From positions 1,426,001 to 1,490,000 of the forward strand of contig NZ_CP064188.1 of NCBI RefSeq assembly GCF_015353075.1: a DNA stretch of 64,000 nucleotides. Reading direction: 5' to 3'. The DNA is from Rhizobium sp. 007 (GTDB lineage Bacteria; Pseudomonadota; Alphaproteobacteria; Rhizobiales; Rhizobiaceae). Shown here in pieces: positions 1-8,312 of this stretch; within the stretch, counting starts at the first letter, position 1, and each line of letters begins with the position of its first letter. Under the pieces are notes generated by a model. The model made no database searches and was not told the DNA's origin. It worked only from the letters and a program-made list of their open reading frames with translations. Both the position numbers and the translations under genes were made by a program.

Positions 1-417
1 CTCTTGCGAACCACCCGCCATGAAAGTCAGCGTTCCCGCCGCAGCCCCGCCGGTTCCGCCGGAGACGGGGGCGTCGAGCGAAAGGCAACCTGCTGCCTTG
101 GCCATCGCATGGGCCTTGCGCGCGCTTTCGACGTCGATGGTCGAGCAGTCGATCACCAGCGTTCCGGCGGGAATGGAAGCGAGAATGTCCGGCCAGGCCG
201 TCAGCACGTGTTTACCTTGCGGCAGCATCGTGACGACGGTCTCGGCACCGGCCACCGCCTGGCTCACGTGGCTCGCAGGTTTCACGCCGGTTTCCTCTGC
301 CGCCTTGAGAACCGGCGCGGCGAGATCGAAGCCCGTCACCTCATGCCCGGCCTTGACGAGATTGGCCGCCATCGGCCCGCCCATGTTGCCAAGCCCGATA
401 AATGCGATCCGTGTCAT
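1..417 (-). CDS. 3-hydroxyisobutyrate dehydrogenase-like NAD(P)-dependent oxidoreductase, partial
   Basis: Reading leftwards, the frame stays open to the window edge, so only about the first 139 residues are present. It begins with a Rossmann glycine motif (GLGNMGGPMAANL) and later has the substrate-binding signature SGGTGGAAAGTL, both typical of the beta-hydroxyacid dehydrogenase family (3-hydroxyisobutyrate, tartronate semialdehyde or similar). An AGGAGG lies 2 nt before the ATG ending at 420 and 5 nt before the ATG ending at 417, so the second ATG is preferred. It follows the GMC oxidoreductase by about 10 nt and is probably the last visible gene of the liv-type operon. The substrate within the family cannot be chosen from this part. 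Confidence 0.85.
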   Translation of the reverse strand, partial: MTRIAFIGLGNMGGPMAANLVKAGHEVTGFDLAAPVLKAAEETGVKPASHVSQAVAGAETVVTMLPQGKHVLTAWPDILASIPAGTLVIDCSTIDVESARKAHAMAKAAGCLSLDAPVSGGTGGAAAGTLTFMAGGSQE

Positions 418-426
418 CATGGCCTC

Positions 427-2022
427 CTATCTGTTATCTTCGAGGATCATCGCGGCCGCCTTTTCGGCGATCATGATCGTTGGCGAATTCGTATTGCCTG
501 ACGTGATCGACGGCATAATGGAGGCATCCGCGATCCTGAGCTTGGCGAGCGCGCGCAGCTTCAGCCGCGGATCAACGACGCTGTCTTTGTCTGCGCCCAT
601 CCGGCAGGTTCCGACCGGATGGAAGATCGTCGTGCCGATGTCGCCCGCCGCCCGCTCCAGATCGGCCTCCGTCTGATAGGAAGGACCGGGCTTGAACTCC
701 TCCGGCTGAAAGCGCGCAAAGGACGGCTGTGAAACGATCCGCCGTGTCAGCCTTATCGATCGAACAGCTATGTCGCGATCACGCTCCGTCGAGAGGTATT
801 TCGGAGCAATCGTCGGCTGCGTTGCAAAATCCGGGCTCGCGAGATGCACGGAGCCGCGGCTTTCCGGCCGGAGATTGCAGACGCTTGCGGTGATTGCCGG
901 AAAGGCGTGCACCGGATCGCCGAACTTGTCGAGCGAGACCGGCTGTACGTGATACTGCAGGTCGGGTGTTTCCTTGTCTGGCCCCGAGCGCGTGAAGATG
1001 CCAAGCTGGCTCGGTGCCATGGCCATCGGCCCGGAACGGCGGATCAGGTATTCGAGCCCGATCGCCGCCTTGCCGATCAACTTTGTCGCCTTCTCGTTCA
1101 GCGTCGGCACGCCGGTGACCTTATAGGCGAGGCGAAGCTGCAGATGGTCCTGCAGGTTCTCGCCCACCCCCTTGACCTCGGTAACGACGTCGACGCCGGC
1201 ATTGTTCAGCACATCGCCGCGACCGATGCCGGAGAGTTCCAGGATATGCGGCGAGCCGATGGAACCGGCAGAAAGGACCGTCTCTTTGGCCGCATATGCG
1301 CGCTTTGCCGCGCCGTCGTGTTGGAACTCGACGCCGGAAATGGCACCCTCCTCCACCAGAAGGCGCCGCACCTGCGCCTTCATCAGAACAGTCAGATTGG
1401 GGCGCTTCATAGCCGGCCGGAGGAAGGCCTTTGCAGTGTTCCAACGAATACCGGAGCGCTGGTTGACGTCGAAATAGCCGGAGCCTTCGTTGCTGCCGCG
1501 GTTGAAATCCTCCGTAATCGGAATGCCGGCTTCCCGTGCCGCCTGCTGGAAGGCGTCGAGCACGGCCCAGCGCACCCGCGCTTTCTCCACGCGCCATTCG
1601 CCACCGGCACCATGCATCTCGTCCGCGCCGCGGTAATGATCCTCCGATCTGCGGAAGAAGGGCACAATATCGCTCCAGCTCCAGCCGCTGCATCCCATCT
1701 GCCGCCAAAGGTCGTAGTCGCGCGCCTGGCCGCGCATGTAGATCATGCCGTTGATCGAAGAGCAGCCGCCGAGCACCTTGCCGCGAGGGTAGCCCAGAGC
1801 CCGACCGTTCAGCCCTTCCTCGGGCGCGGTGGTATAGCACCAGTCGGTGCGCGGATTGTTGATGCAGTAGAGATAGCCGACCGGTATGTGTATCCAGTGG
1901 TAGTTGTCGCTGCCGCCGGCTTCCAGCAGTAGCACGCGGTTATTGCGGTCTTCGGATAGGCGGTTCGCCAGCACACAGCCCGCACTGCCAGCGCCGATGA
2001 TGATATAGTCGTAGCGATCCAT
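427..2022 (-). CDS. GMC-family FAD-dependent oxidoreductase (choline/alcohol dehydrogenase-like)
   Basis: 531 residues, the usual length for bacterial GMC enzymes such as choline dehydrogenase BetA. The N-terminus has the FAD dinucleotide-binding fold ([13 protein letters not shown]). GMC signature 1 surrounds [14 protein letters not shown] near residue 85, and signature 2 ([15 protein letters not shown]) is near 260. The catalytic pair is visible as His468 (HPVGTCRMG) and Asn510 (GNTNSP). It should oxidise an alcohol to an aldehyde. It lies 17 nt after livM and just before a 3-hydroxyisobutyrate-dehydrogenase-like gene, so it probably processes whatever the adjacent importer brings in. No betaine aldehyde dehydrogenase or betI neighbour is present, so a BetA role is not supported. 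Confidence 0.88.
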   Translation of the reverse strand: MDRYDYIIIGAGSAGCVLANRLSEDRNNRVLLLEAGGSDNYHWIHIPVGYLYCINNPRTDWCYTTAPEEGLNGRALGYPRGKVLGGCSSINGMIYMRGQARDYDLWRQMGCSGWSWSDIVPFFRRSEDHYRGADEMHGAGGEWRVEKARVRWAVLDAFQQAAREAGIPITEDFNRGSNEGSGYFDVNQRSGIRWNTAKAFLRPAMKRPNLTVLMKAQVRRLLVEEGAISGVEFQHDGAAKRAYAAKETVLSAGSIGSPHILELSGIGRGDVLNNAGVDVVTEVKGVGENLQDHLQLRLAYKVTGVPTLNEKATKLIGKAAIGLEYLIRRSGPMAMAPSQLGIFTRSGPDKETPDLQYHVQPVSLDKFGDPVHAFPAITASVCNLRPESRGSVHLASPDFATQPTIAPKYLSTERDRDIAVRSIRLTRRIVSQPSFARFQPEEFKPGPSYQTEADLERAAGDIGTTIFHPVGTCRMGADKDSVVDPRLKLRALAKLRIADASIMPSITSGNTNSPTIMIAEKAAAMILEDNR

Positions 2023-2039
2023 CTGATGTCACCGGCCGC

Positions 2040-3038
2040 TCAACGGCGATACACGAAGCCCAGTTTCCGGCCGATCCACGAGGCGTAGAATTCTCCGACG
2101 ATCCCGCGACGGAAGATCAGCACGCAGATCATGAAAACGACGCCGGTGATGATCGTGACGGGGAATTCCGATGTCGCGAGATAGTTCTGCAGTGTCACGA
2201 CAAGCCCCGCCCCGAAGATCGGACCAATCAGCGTACCGATGCCGCCGAGAAGCGTCATCAAGATCACCTCGCCCGACATCTGCCAGGCGACGTCCGTCAG
2301 CGTTGCGAACTGGAAGACCAGGGACTTCAAGGCTCCCGCCAGCCCGGCGAGGGCTGCCGACATCACGAAGGCGCCGAGCTTGTAACGCGCCACCGAATAG
2401 CCGAGCGAGATCGCTCGGTTCTCGTTTTCCCGGATCGATTTCAGGATCATGCCGAAGGGCGAATGGATGAAACGCCAGATCAAAAGCATGCCGATGACGA
2501 AGACCGCCAGGACGAAGTAGTACATGCTGGTCGAATTATTCAAATCGATGAGGCCGAAGAGATACCCCCTAGGAACGGACTGGATGCCGTCCTCGCCTTC
2601 GGTGAATTCCGCCTGCAGGCAGAAGAAGAAAAACATCTGCGAAAGCGCAAGCGTGATCATCGCGAAATAGATGCCCTGACGGCGAATGGCGAGATAGCCC
2701 ATGACGAGGCCGAGGAGTGCAGCACCCGCAACGCCGATCAGGATGCCGAGTTCCGGCGGCACCCCCCATGCCTTGACGGTGTAGGCAGTGAAATAGGCCG
2801 CCCCGCCAAAGAAGGTCGCATGCCCGAAGGAAAGCAGCCCGGTATAGCCGAGCAGCAGGTTGAACGCGCAGGCAAAGAGCGCAAAGCACAGCAGCTTCAT
2901 CAGGAAGATCGGGTAGAAGAAAAACGGAGCGAGCAGCAGGAGCAAAAGACCGATAATCAGGAAGCCGGCCTGTACCGACAGTGCGGTGCGGCTCTTTTCT
3001 GCACGAATGGTTTCGGTGATGTCCGTCATCTTACGCAT
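2040..3038 (-). CDS. branched-chain amino acid-type ABC transporter permease (LivM family)
   Basis: 332 residues with about nine hydrophobic segments. The stretch GYTGLLSFGHATFFGGAAY followed by the YLAIRRQGIYFAMITLALSQM region is characteristic of LivM-type permeases. It is an inner-membrane subunit pairing with the LivH-type protein encoded just upstream. The start at 3038 overlaps the livH stop by 8 nt; an alternative ATG ends at 3029. Both lack a strong ribosome site, which suggests translational coupling to livH. Substrate is not defined by the permease: LivM/LivH-type pairs also serve amides, urea and aromatic acids. Confidence 0.9.
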   Translation of the reverse strand: MRKMTDITETIRAEKSRTALSVQAGFLIIGLLLLLLAPFFFYPIFLMKLLCFALFACAFNLLLGYTGLLSFGHATFFGGAAYFTAYTVKAWGVPPELGILIGVAGAALLGLVMGYLAIRRQGIYFAMITLALSQMFFFFCLQAEFTEGEDGIQSVPRGYLFGLIDLNNSTSMYYFVLAVFVIGMLLIWRFIHSPFGMILKSIRENENRAISLGYSVARYKLGAFVMSAALAGLAGALKSLVFQFATLTDVAWQMSGEVILMTLLGGIGTLIGPIFGAGLVVTLQNYLATSEFPVTIITGVVFMICVLIFRRGIVGEFYASWIGRKLGFVYRR

Positions 3039-3918
3039 CCCGGCCGAAGAGGCCCGCGGGCCTGACGAGAAGCACGATCGCCATGATCACGAAGATCACG
3101 ATGTTCGAGGCTTCCGGATAGAAAACCTTGGTTAGCCCCTCCGCAACGCCCAGAACGTAGCCGGTGACGATCGCCCCCATGATCGAACCCATGCCGCCAA
3201 CCACGACAACGGCGAAGACGACAATAATGATGTTAGACCCCATCAACGGCGAGACCTGGTAGATAGGTGCAGCCAGTACGCCGGCAAAGGCTGCAAGACC
3301 GGCACCCAACGCATAGGTCAGCGTCAAAAGGACCGGCACGTTGACGCCGAAGACCTGCACAAGCACGGCATTTTCCGTCGCCGCCCGAAGATAGGCTCCA
3401 AGCTTGGTCTTCTCGATGAGAAGCCACGTGCCGATGCAGACCACCAGCGACATGACGACCACCCAGCCGCGATAGATCGGCAGGAACATGAAACCGAGGT
3501 TGGTACCACCGGCAAGGGCTGACGGCGTGGCATAGGGCTGGCCGGAAGACCCGTACAAATAGCGGAAGGTCCCTTCGATCGCGAGCGCCATGCCGAACGT
3601 GAAGAGCAATCCGTAGAGTGGATCGAGATCATAGAGCCGCCGCAAGAAGAGCCGTTCCACGACGGCGCCGAAAAGGCCGACTGCAAGCGGGGCAAGAACA
3701 AGCGCGGGCCAGTAGCCGATGCCGCCATAGGCGAGCATCAGATAGGCAACGAAGGCGCCGAGCATGTACTGCGCGCCATGCGCAAAATTGATGACGCGCA
3801 ACAGGCCGAATATGATTGCCAGGCCAAGGCTCAAAAGCGCGTAGAAAGAGCCGTTGATGAGGCCGATCAGCAACTGGCCGAGTAGTGCCTGAACGGGAAT
3901 GCCGAATATCATCGTCAT
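3031..3918 (-). CDS. branched-chain amino acid-type ABC transporter permease (LivH family)
   Basis: 295 residues from the ATG ending at 3918 (MTMIFGIPVQ). The longer upstream reading overlaps livF and encodes nothing membrane-like. LivH hallmarks are seen: INGSFYALLSLGLAIIFGLLRVINFAHG near the N-terminus, GALVERLFLRRLY-type sequence, and a C-terminal GVAEGLTKVFYPE region. It starts 4 nt after the livF stop, with a GGGAG about 9 nt upstream of the ATG inside livF. It forms the channel with the LivM-like protein. Confidence 0.92.
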   Translation of the reverse strand: MTMIFGIPVQALLGQLLIGLINGSFYALLSLGLAIIFGLLRVINFAHGAQYMLGAFVAYLMLAYGGIGYWPALVLAPLAVGLFGAVVERLFLRRLYDLDPLYGLLFTFGMALAIEGTFRYLYGSSGQPYATPSALAGGTNLGFMFLPIYRGWVVVMSLVVCIGTWLLIEKTKLGAYLRAATENAVLVQVFGVNVPVLLTLTYALGAGLAAFAGVLAAPIYQVSPLMGSNIIIVVFAVVVVGGMGSIMGAIVTGYVLGVAEGLTKVFYPEASNIVIFVIMAIVLLVRPAGLFGRDA

Positions 3919-3922
3919 GGCA

Positions 3923-4624
3923 TCAGACTCCCAGCACCCTGTGCAGCGTATCCATCCGCTGCGGCAATTCGCCGACCGGGAACTCGGACACCATCTGGCC
4001 ATGGTCCATCAGATAGAAGCGGTCTGCAATGCGGCTTGCAAAGCGGAAATTCTGTTCGACGAGGAGTATGGTCATGCCGCGCTCCTTCAGCTTCCTCAGG
4101 ACCTCACCGATACGTTGGACGATGACGGGCGCAAGACCCTCCGTCGGCTCGTCGAGCAGCAGCATCTTGACACCGGTGCGCAAGACACGAGCGATCGCCA
4201 GCATCTGCTGCTCGCCACCGGAAAGCTTGGTCCCGGCGCTCGCGCGGCGCTCGTAGAGGTTCGGAAAAAGTTCGTAGATCTCGTCGAGGCTCATGCCGCC
4301 TTCGGCAACGACCGGCGGCAAGAGCAGGTTTTCCGACACGCTCAGTGTCGAAAAGATGCCGCGCTCCTCGGGCACGAAGCCGATGCCCTTGTGTGCGGTC
4401 TTGTGCAGCGGCACCTGCATCATATCCGCTCCGTCAAAGCTGATCTTGCCCTTGCGGGCCCGGACGATGCCGGTGATCGTGCGAAGCGTCGTTGTCTTGC
4501 CGACGCCGTTGCGGCCGAGGATAGTAATCGTTTCGCCTTCGCCAACGCGCATGTCGACGCCGTGCAGGATATGGCTTTCGCCGTACCAGGCATTGAGGCC
4601 CCGAACTTCCAGCAGGGCAACCAT
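3923..4624 (-). CDS. branched-chain amino acid-type ABC transporter ATP-binding protein (LivF family)
   Basis: 233 residues from the ATG ending at 4624; a TTG one codon earlier is also possible. Walker A is GRNGVGKTTT, the ABC signature is LSGGEQQMLAIAR and Walker B is LLLDEPTEGLAP, followed by the H-loop substitute region LVEQN. The phrase FVPEERGIF is typical of LivF. The start shares one base with the livG stop (TGATG), so the two ATPases are translationally coupled and should form a heterodimer. Confidence 0.93.
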   Translation of the reverse strand: MVALLEVRGLNAWYGESHILHGVDMRVGEGETITILGRNGVGKTTTLRTITGIVRARKGKISFDGADMMQVPLHKTAHKGIGFVPEERGIFSTLSVSENLLLPPVVAEGGMSLDEIYELFPNLYERRASAGTKLSGGEQQMLAIARVLRTGVKMLLLDEPTEGLAPVIVQRIGEVLRKLKERGMTILLVEQNFRFASRIADRFYLMDHGQMVSEFPVGELPQRMDTLHRVLGV

Positions 4625-5406
4625 CAACCTTCCTCCGTGCCCATATAGGCCTCACGGACGCGCGGATCCTGGCTGACGGTGGCGTAATCGCCCTCTGCGA
4701 GGATCTCGCCACGCTGAAGTACAGTCACCTGCTGGCAGATATTGGCAACGACGGAGAGATTGTGCTCGACCATCAGTACCGCCCGGACGCGGGCAACCTC
4801 GCGGATGATGGCGGAAACGACGCTGACGTCCTCCTGCCCCATGCCGGCCATCGGCTCGTCGAGAAGCAGAACCTTCGGATCGAGCGCAAGCGTCGTGGCG
4901 ATCTCCAGTACGCGCTTGCGGCCGTAGGAAAGATCGGCGGCGATATGGTCGCGCTCCTTGGAAAGGCCGACGCTTGCCAGCAATTGTTCGGCGCGGTCGT
5001 TCAGGCGATCGAGCGCAGACACCGGCCGCCAGAACTGGGTGGAGAGATTGTTCGGTCGCTGCAGGGCGACGCGCACATTGTCGAGGACCGACAGGTGCGG
5101 GAAGACCGCCGAAATCTGGAAGGAACGCACCAGCCCCATGCGCGCCACCTTGTCCGGCGGTGTCCTGGTGATGTCCGTCCCCATCAGCGTGATCGTGCCG
5201 TGCGTCGGCTGCAGGAACTTGGTCAGCAGGTTGAAAACCGTCGTCTTGCCCGCGCCATTCGGTCCGATGAGGGCATGGACGCTTGCATCGTGTACGTCGA
5301 GATCGACATTCTTGACGGCCGTGAAGCCGCCGAAATCCCGGCGAAGGCCGCGGGCGGAGAGTACCACCCGCGGCGTTGCATTCGTCTCTGTTGCGGGAAC
5401 CGCCAT
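4624..5406 (-). CDS. branched-chain amino acid-type ABC transporter ATP-binding protein (LivG family)
   Basis: 260 residues. Walker A is GPNGAGKTTVFN and Walker B LLLDEPMAGMG. The Q-loop region reads VRSFQISAVFPHLSVLDNV and the H-loop VEHNLSVV, all LivG-like. The ABC signature is unusual: LSYGRKRVLEIATTLA, the LSYG variant common in LivG proteins. It lies 4 nt after the binding-protein gene and overlaps livF by one base. It energises import together with LivF. Confidence 0.92.
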   Translation of the reverse strand: MAVPATETNATPRVVLSARGLRRDFGGFTAVKNVDLDVHDASVHALIGPNGAGKTTVFNLLTKFLQPTHGTITLMGTDITRTPPDKVARMGLVRSFQISAVFPHLSVLDNVRVALQRPNNLSTQFWRPVSALDRLNDRAEQLLASVGLSKERDHIAADLSYGRKRVLEIATTLALDPKVLLLDEPMAGMGQEDVSVVSAIIREVARVRAVLMVEHNLSVVANICQQVTVLQRGEILAEGDYATVSQDPRVREAYMGTEEG

Positions 5407-5410
5407 GGGC

Positions 5411-6616
5411 TTATTTCACCAGATCGCAGCCGCTCTTGGCGGGATCGATATAGGCGTCCTTGCCGGGGATGGTGGCGAGAACGTTGAAGTAGTCCCAGGC
5501 CTCCTTGCTCTCGTCCGGCTTTTTTACCTGCAAGAGATACATGTCATGGATCATGCGGCCGTTCGGGCCGACGGTTCCACCGCGGCCAAAAACGTCGTCC
5601 ACCGGCATTTCATGCAGTTGCTTCGCAACGGCTTCCGTTTCGTCCGTTCCGGCCTTCTGGATTGCCTTCAGGTACTGAAGCACGGCGGAATAGGTCCCGG
5701 CGTGGATCATGTTCGGCATCTTGCCGGTGCGATCGAAGAATTTCTTTCCGAAAGCGCGGCTCTCGTCGTCACGGTTCCAGTAATAACCTTCGGTGAGCGT
5801 CAAGCCTTGAGCGGCTTCGAGACCGAGGCCATGGACGTCAGCGAGCGTGAAGAGCAGCGCCGCAAGACGCTGGCCACCCTGCGTGATGCCAAACTCGGCC
5901 GCCTGCTTGATTGCGTTTGCCGTGTCGAGGCCTGCATTGGCAAGACCGACGACCTTGGCGCCGGAAGACTGGGCCTGCAGCAGGAAAGACGAAAAATCCT
6001 GGCTGGCGAGCGGATGCCGGACGGAGCCGACGACATTGCCCCCATTGGCCTTTACGAAATCACTCGTCTGCTGTTCAAGCGAATAGCCAAAGGCGTAGTC
6101 GGCCGTCAGGAAGAACCAGCTGTCGCCACCCTGCTTCACAAGTGCGCCACCGGTGCCGACAGCAAGGGCATGCGTGTCATAGGCCCAGTGGAAGCCGTAG
6201 GGCGAACAGGCCTTGCCCGTCAGATCCGTTGTTGCCGCACCCGTGACGATGTCGATCTTCTTCTTCTCTTTACCAATTGCCTGGACAGCAAGCGCAACCG
6301 ACGAGGTCGTCAGTTCCATGATAGCGTCGACCTGCTCGGTGTCGTACCACTGCCGGGCAATGTTCGATGCGATGTCCGGCTTGTTCTGATGGTCGGCGTC
6401 GACGATCTCGATTGGAGCGTCGAGCACTTTGCCTCCGAAATCTTCGACCGCCATCTGGGCGGCTTCAACGGACGATTTACCACCAAAATCGGCATAGACG
6501 CCGGATTGGTCGTTCAGGATGCCGATCTTCACCTTGCCGTCGGAAGCACCATCGGCGAGTACGGCGGTGCCGCTGGCAAGCAGGAATGCCACGGACGCAA
6601 TGAAATTCTTTCGCAT
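5411..6616 (-). CDS. periplasmic branched-chain amino acid-type substrate-binding protein
   Basis: 401 residues with a Sec signal peptide (MRKNFIASVAFLLASGTAVLA, cleavage near 21). The mature part begins KVKIGILNDQSGVYADFGGKSS, the type I fold start of LivJ/LivK-like proteins. The motif GWAYDTHAL-like FHWAYDTHALAVGTG and the later YSAVLQYLKAIQKAGT fit the ABC-transporter periplasmic family PF13458. GGGAGGAGA lies about 8 nt before the ATG. It is the first gene of the minus-strand operon and divergent from a LysR gene. The ligand is unknown; homologues bind amino acids, aromatic acids, choline-like compounds or short acids. Confidence 0.9.
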   Translation of the reverse strand: MRKNFIASVAFLLASGTAVLADGASDGKVKIGILNDQSGVYADFGGKSSVEAAQMAVEDFGGKVLDAPIEIVDADHQNKPDIASNIARQWYDTEQVDAIMELTTSSVALAVQAIGKEKKKIDIVTGAATTDLTGKACSPYGFHWAYDTHALAVGTGGALVKQGGDSWFFLTADYAFGYSLEQQTSDFVKANGGNVVGSVRHPLASQDFSSFLLQAQSSGAKVVGLANAGLDTANAIKQAAEFGITQGGQRLAALLFTLADVHGLGLEAAQGLTLTEGYYWNRDDESRAFGKKFFDRTGKMPNMIHAGTYSAVLQYLKAIQKAGTDETEAVAKQLHEMPVDDVFGRGGTVGPNGRMIHDMYLLQVKKPDESKEAWDYFNVLATIPGKDAYIDPAKSGCDLVK

Positions 6617-6760
6617 ATGTCTCTCCTCCCAGAGATGGTCAGATCGCGCGTCTGTTCAAAATTGGCCAGCCGCTCTCCTCAAACCAGCCGACGCTTCGCC
6701 TACGATCAAGGAAAATCTGCCTTGAGGCAACCGGTGGTTTGAAGTTAATTACAAACAGTA

Positions 6761-6780
6761 TCTGTTCGTTTTTGAACAGA
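6761..6780. promoter_or_regulatory. perfect inverted repeat, candidate LysR operator
   Basis: TCTGTTC, six bases (GTTTTT), then GAACAGA forms a perfect 7-bp inverted repeat in the divergent region between the liv-type operon and the LysR gene. A further TCTGTTC half-site is at 6651-6657, near the start of the binding-protein gene. Position and symmetry suit the operator of the divergent LysR protein; this is inference. Confidence 0.55.
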
Positions 6781-6849
6781 AGGTTGAAACCGACACTTAG
6801 GGCGCTTTCCATTCTTGGGCAGCGATCGGCGATTAGACCAAAGACGTAG

Positions 6850-7812
6850 ATGGACGCGCGACGCTGCATGAGCAATCCTCCGCAATTTACTTGGGACGAT
6901 CTTCAGTTTTTTCTAGCCGTGGCGCGCACCGGCCAGCTATCGACGGCTGCAAGGCAGCTGCGCAGCAGCCATGCCACTGTCTCGCGGCGCATCGACCGGC
7001 TCGAATTTGCCCTGAAGGTCAAGCTCTTCGAGCGCAACGCACGTGGCTATGTGCTGACGGCGATGGGCACGCGTTTCGTAGACACCGCCGAAAAAATGGA
7101 ACAGGAGACCGAACGCCTGCGAGCCGACCTTGCCGCAGGGTCGATGACGCAGCGCGGCGTCGTGCGGTTGAGCGCGCCGGAGGGTTTTGCGAATTTCTTC
7201 TTTGCGAGCGTGCTGCCGAAGTTCGCAGCACACCATCCGCATCTGTCGCTTGAGCTTGTGACGATCCAGCAGATTATGTCACTGTCGCGCAAGGAGGCGG
7301 ACATTACCGTCGTCTTGGACGAACCGAAGGGCGGACCGTATTTTTCCGAGAAGCTGACCGACTACCATCTGCAGGTTTACGGCTCGCGGGATTATCTTGC
7401 CAAGAGCCCGCCGGTCAACTGCCGCGACGACCTGCTGAACCATCCCTTCATCAGCTATATCGAGGAGATGATCTTCGCGCCGGGGCTTGATTATCTCGGC
7501 GACGTGCATCCGCGCATCAAGCCGCAGTTCCAAAGTTCCAGCATCTTTGCGCAACTGACGGCGACGCGAAACGGCCTGGGGCTTTGCGTGCTCCCCTACT
7601 TTTTCGCAAGCCTTTATCCGGAGCTTGTGCGCGTCCTGCCGGATGAGGTGGACCTCTGCCGCAACTACTGGGTTACTTGTCATCAGGATATGAGACAAGC
7701 GCCACGCGTGCGCGCCGTCATCGACTTTCTGCGCGAGGCCGTGAAAGGCGAAGACGCACGTTTCATCCCGCCATTTGCAGCCGCAATCCATTCCGGACGA
7801 AAGCCCGGATGA
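6850..7812 (+). CDS. LysR-family transcriptional regulator
   Basis: Up to 320 residues. After a short leader comes the winged helix-turn-helix: FTWDDLQFFLAVARTGQLSTAARQL, then SHATVSRRIDRLE and LFERNARGYVLTAMG. This is followed by a LysR substrate-binding domain. The first ATG (6850) and the second (6868, MSNPPQF) both lack a clear Shine-Dalgarno; the second gives the more usual short N-terminus. It is divergent from the liv-type operon, the classic arrangement for a LysR activator of its neighbour, with a perfect palindrome in between. Its stop codon abuts directly on the convergent cupin gene. Confidence 0.9.
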   Translation: MDARRCMSNPPQFTWDDLQFFLAVARTGQLSTAARQLRSSHATVSRRIDRLEFALKVKLFERNARGYVLTAMGTRFVDTAEKMEQETERLRADLAAGSMTQRGVVRLSAPEGFANFFFASVLPKFAAHHPHLSLELVTIQQIMSLSRKEADITVVLDEPKGGPYFSEKLTDYHLQVYGSRDYLAKSPPVNCRDDLLNHPFISYIEEMIFAPGLDYLGDVHPRIKPQFQSSSIFAQLTATRNGLGLCVLPYFFASLYPELVRVLPDEVDLCRNYWVTCHQDMRQAPRVRAVIDFLREAVKGEDARFIPPFAAAIHSGRKPG

Positions 7813-8151
7813 CTATTTCAGGAATTCCGCGCGGTGCGGTGTGAAGGTGTCGATCAGCCGTCCCTTCTCCAATGCCTTGACGCCGTGAACGAGGTCCGGC
7901 GGCACGATGAAGCTGCCGCCTTCTTTCAGCACTTCGGTCTTCCCGTCGATGGTGACCGCAAAGCTGCCTTCGGCAATATAGCTCGCCTGGATGTGCGGGT
8001 GCGAATGCGCAGCACCGATTGCATCTTTTTCGAAGGCGACTTCAACCATCATCATCTCGGGCAGGTAGACCATGATCCGGCGCGTGACGCCCGGCTCCGG
8101 ACTGATCCAGTCAGCGCCTTCGGCATGCACGAAAAGAGCGCTCGATGTCAT
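7813..8151 (-). CDS. small single-domain cupin, KdgF-like
   Basis: 112 residues from the ATG ending at 8151, preceded by GAGGAGG at good spacing; longer starts are unlikely. The cupin metal site is visible as HSHPHIQASYIAEG with a downstream PPDLVHG. The family-typical ending LIDTFTPHRAEFL resembles KdgF proteins, which help linearise unsaturated uronates released from pectin or alginate. This assignment is by motif resemblance only. It is convergent with the LysR gene (stop codons touch) and divergent from glutaryl-CoA dehydrogenase. Confidence 0.75.
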   Translation of the reverse strand: MTSSALFVHAEGADWISPEPGVTRRIMVYLPEMMMVEVAFEKDAIGAAHSHPHIQASYIAEGSFAVTIDGKTEVLKEGGSFIVPPDLVHGVKALEKGRLIDTFTPHRAEFLK

Positions 8152-8312
8152 GTTCGCCTCCTCACTTCGATTCCCATCGGGCGGCAAGTTGGAGCATTGA
8201 AGTCTGTTTGAAAAGGGCGCATCCGTATATTCCTTCCAATTGACGCCGAAGCTGCCCGGGTTTATGGCGGGCTTGATCAGGCTTGCCTGAAAAAAGGTGA
8301 GGAGACGCCGTC

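Noticed and set aside
427..2022. Choline dehydrogenase betA
   Set aside because: The GMC fold is shared, but betB, betI or choline-specific neighbours are absent.
4958..6742. 594-codon plus-strand frame across livG and the binding protein gene
   Set aside because: Antisense shadow of genes with clear ABC motifs; no domain is recognisable in it.
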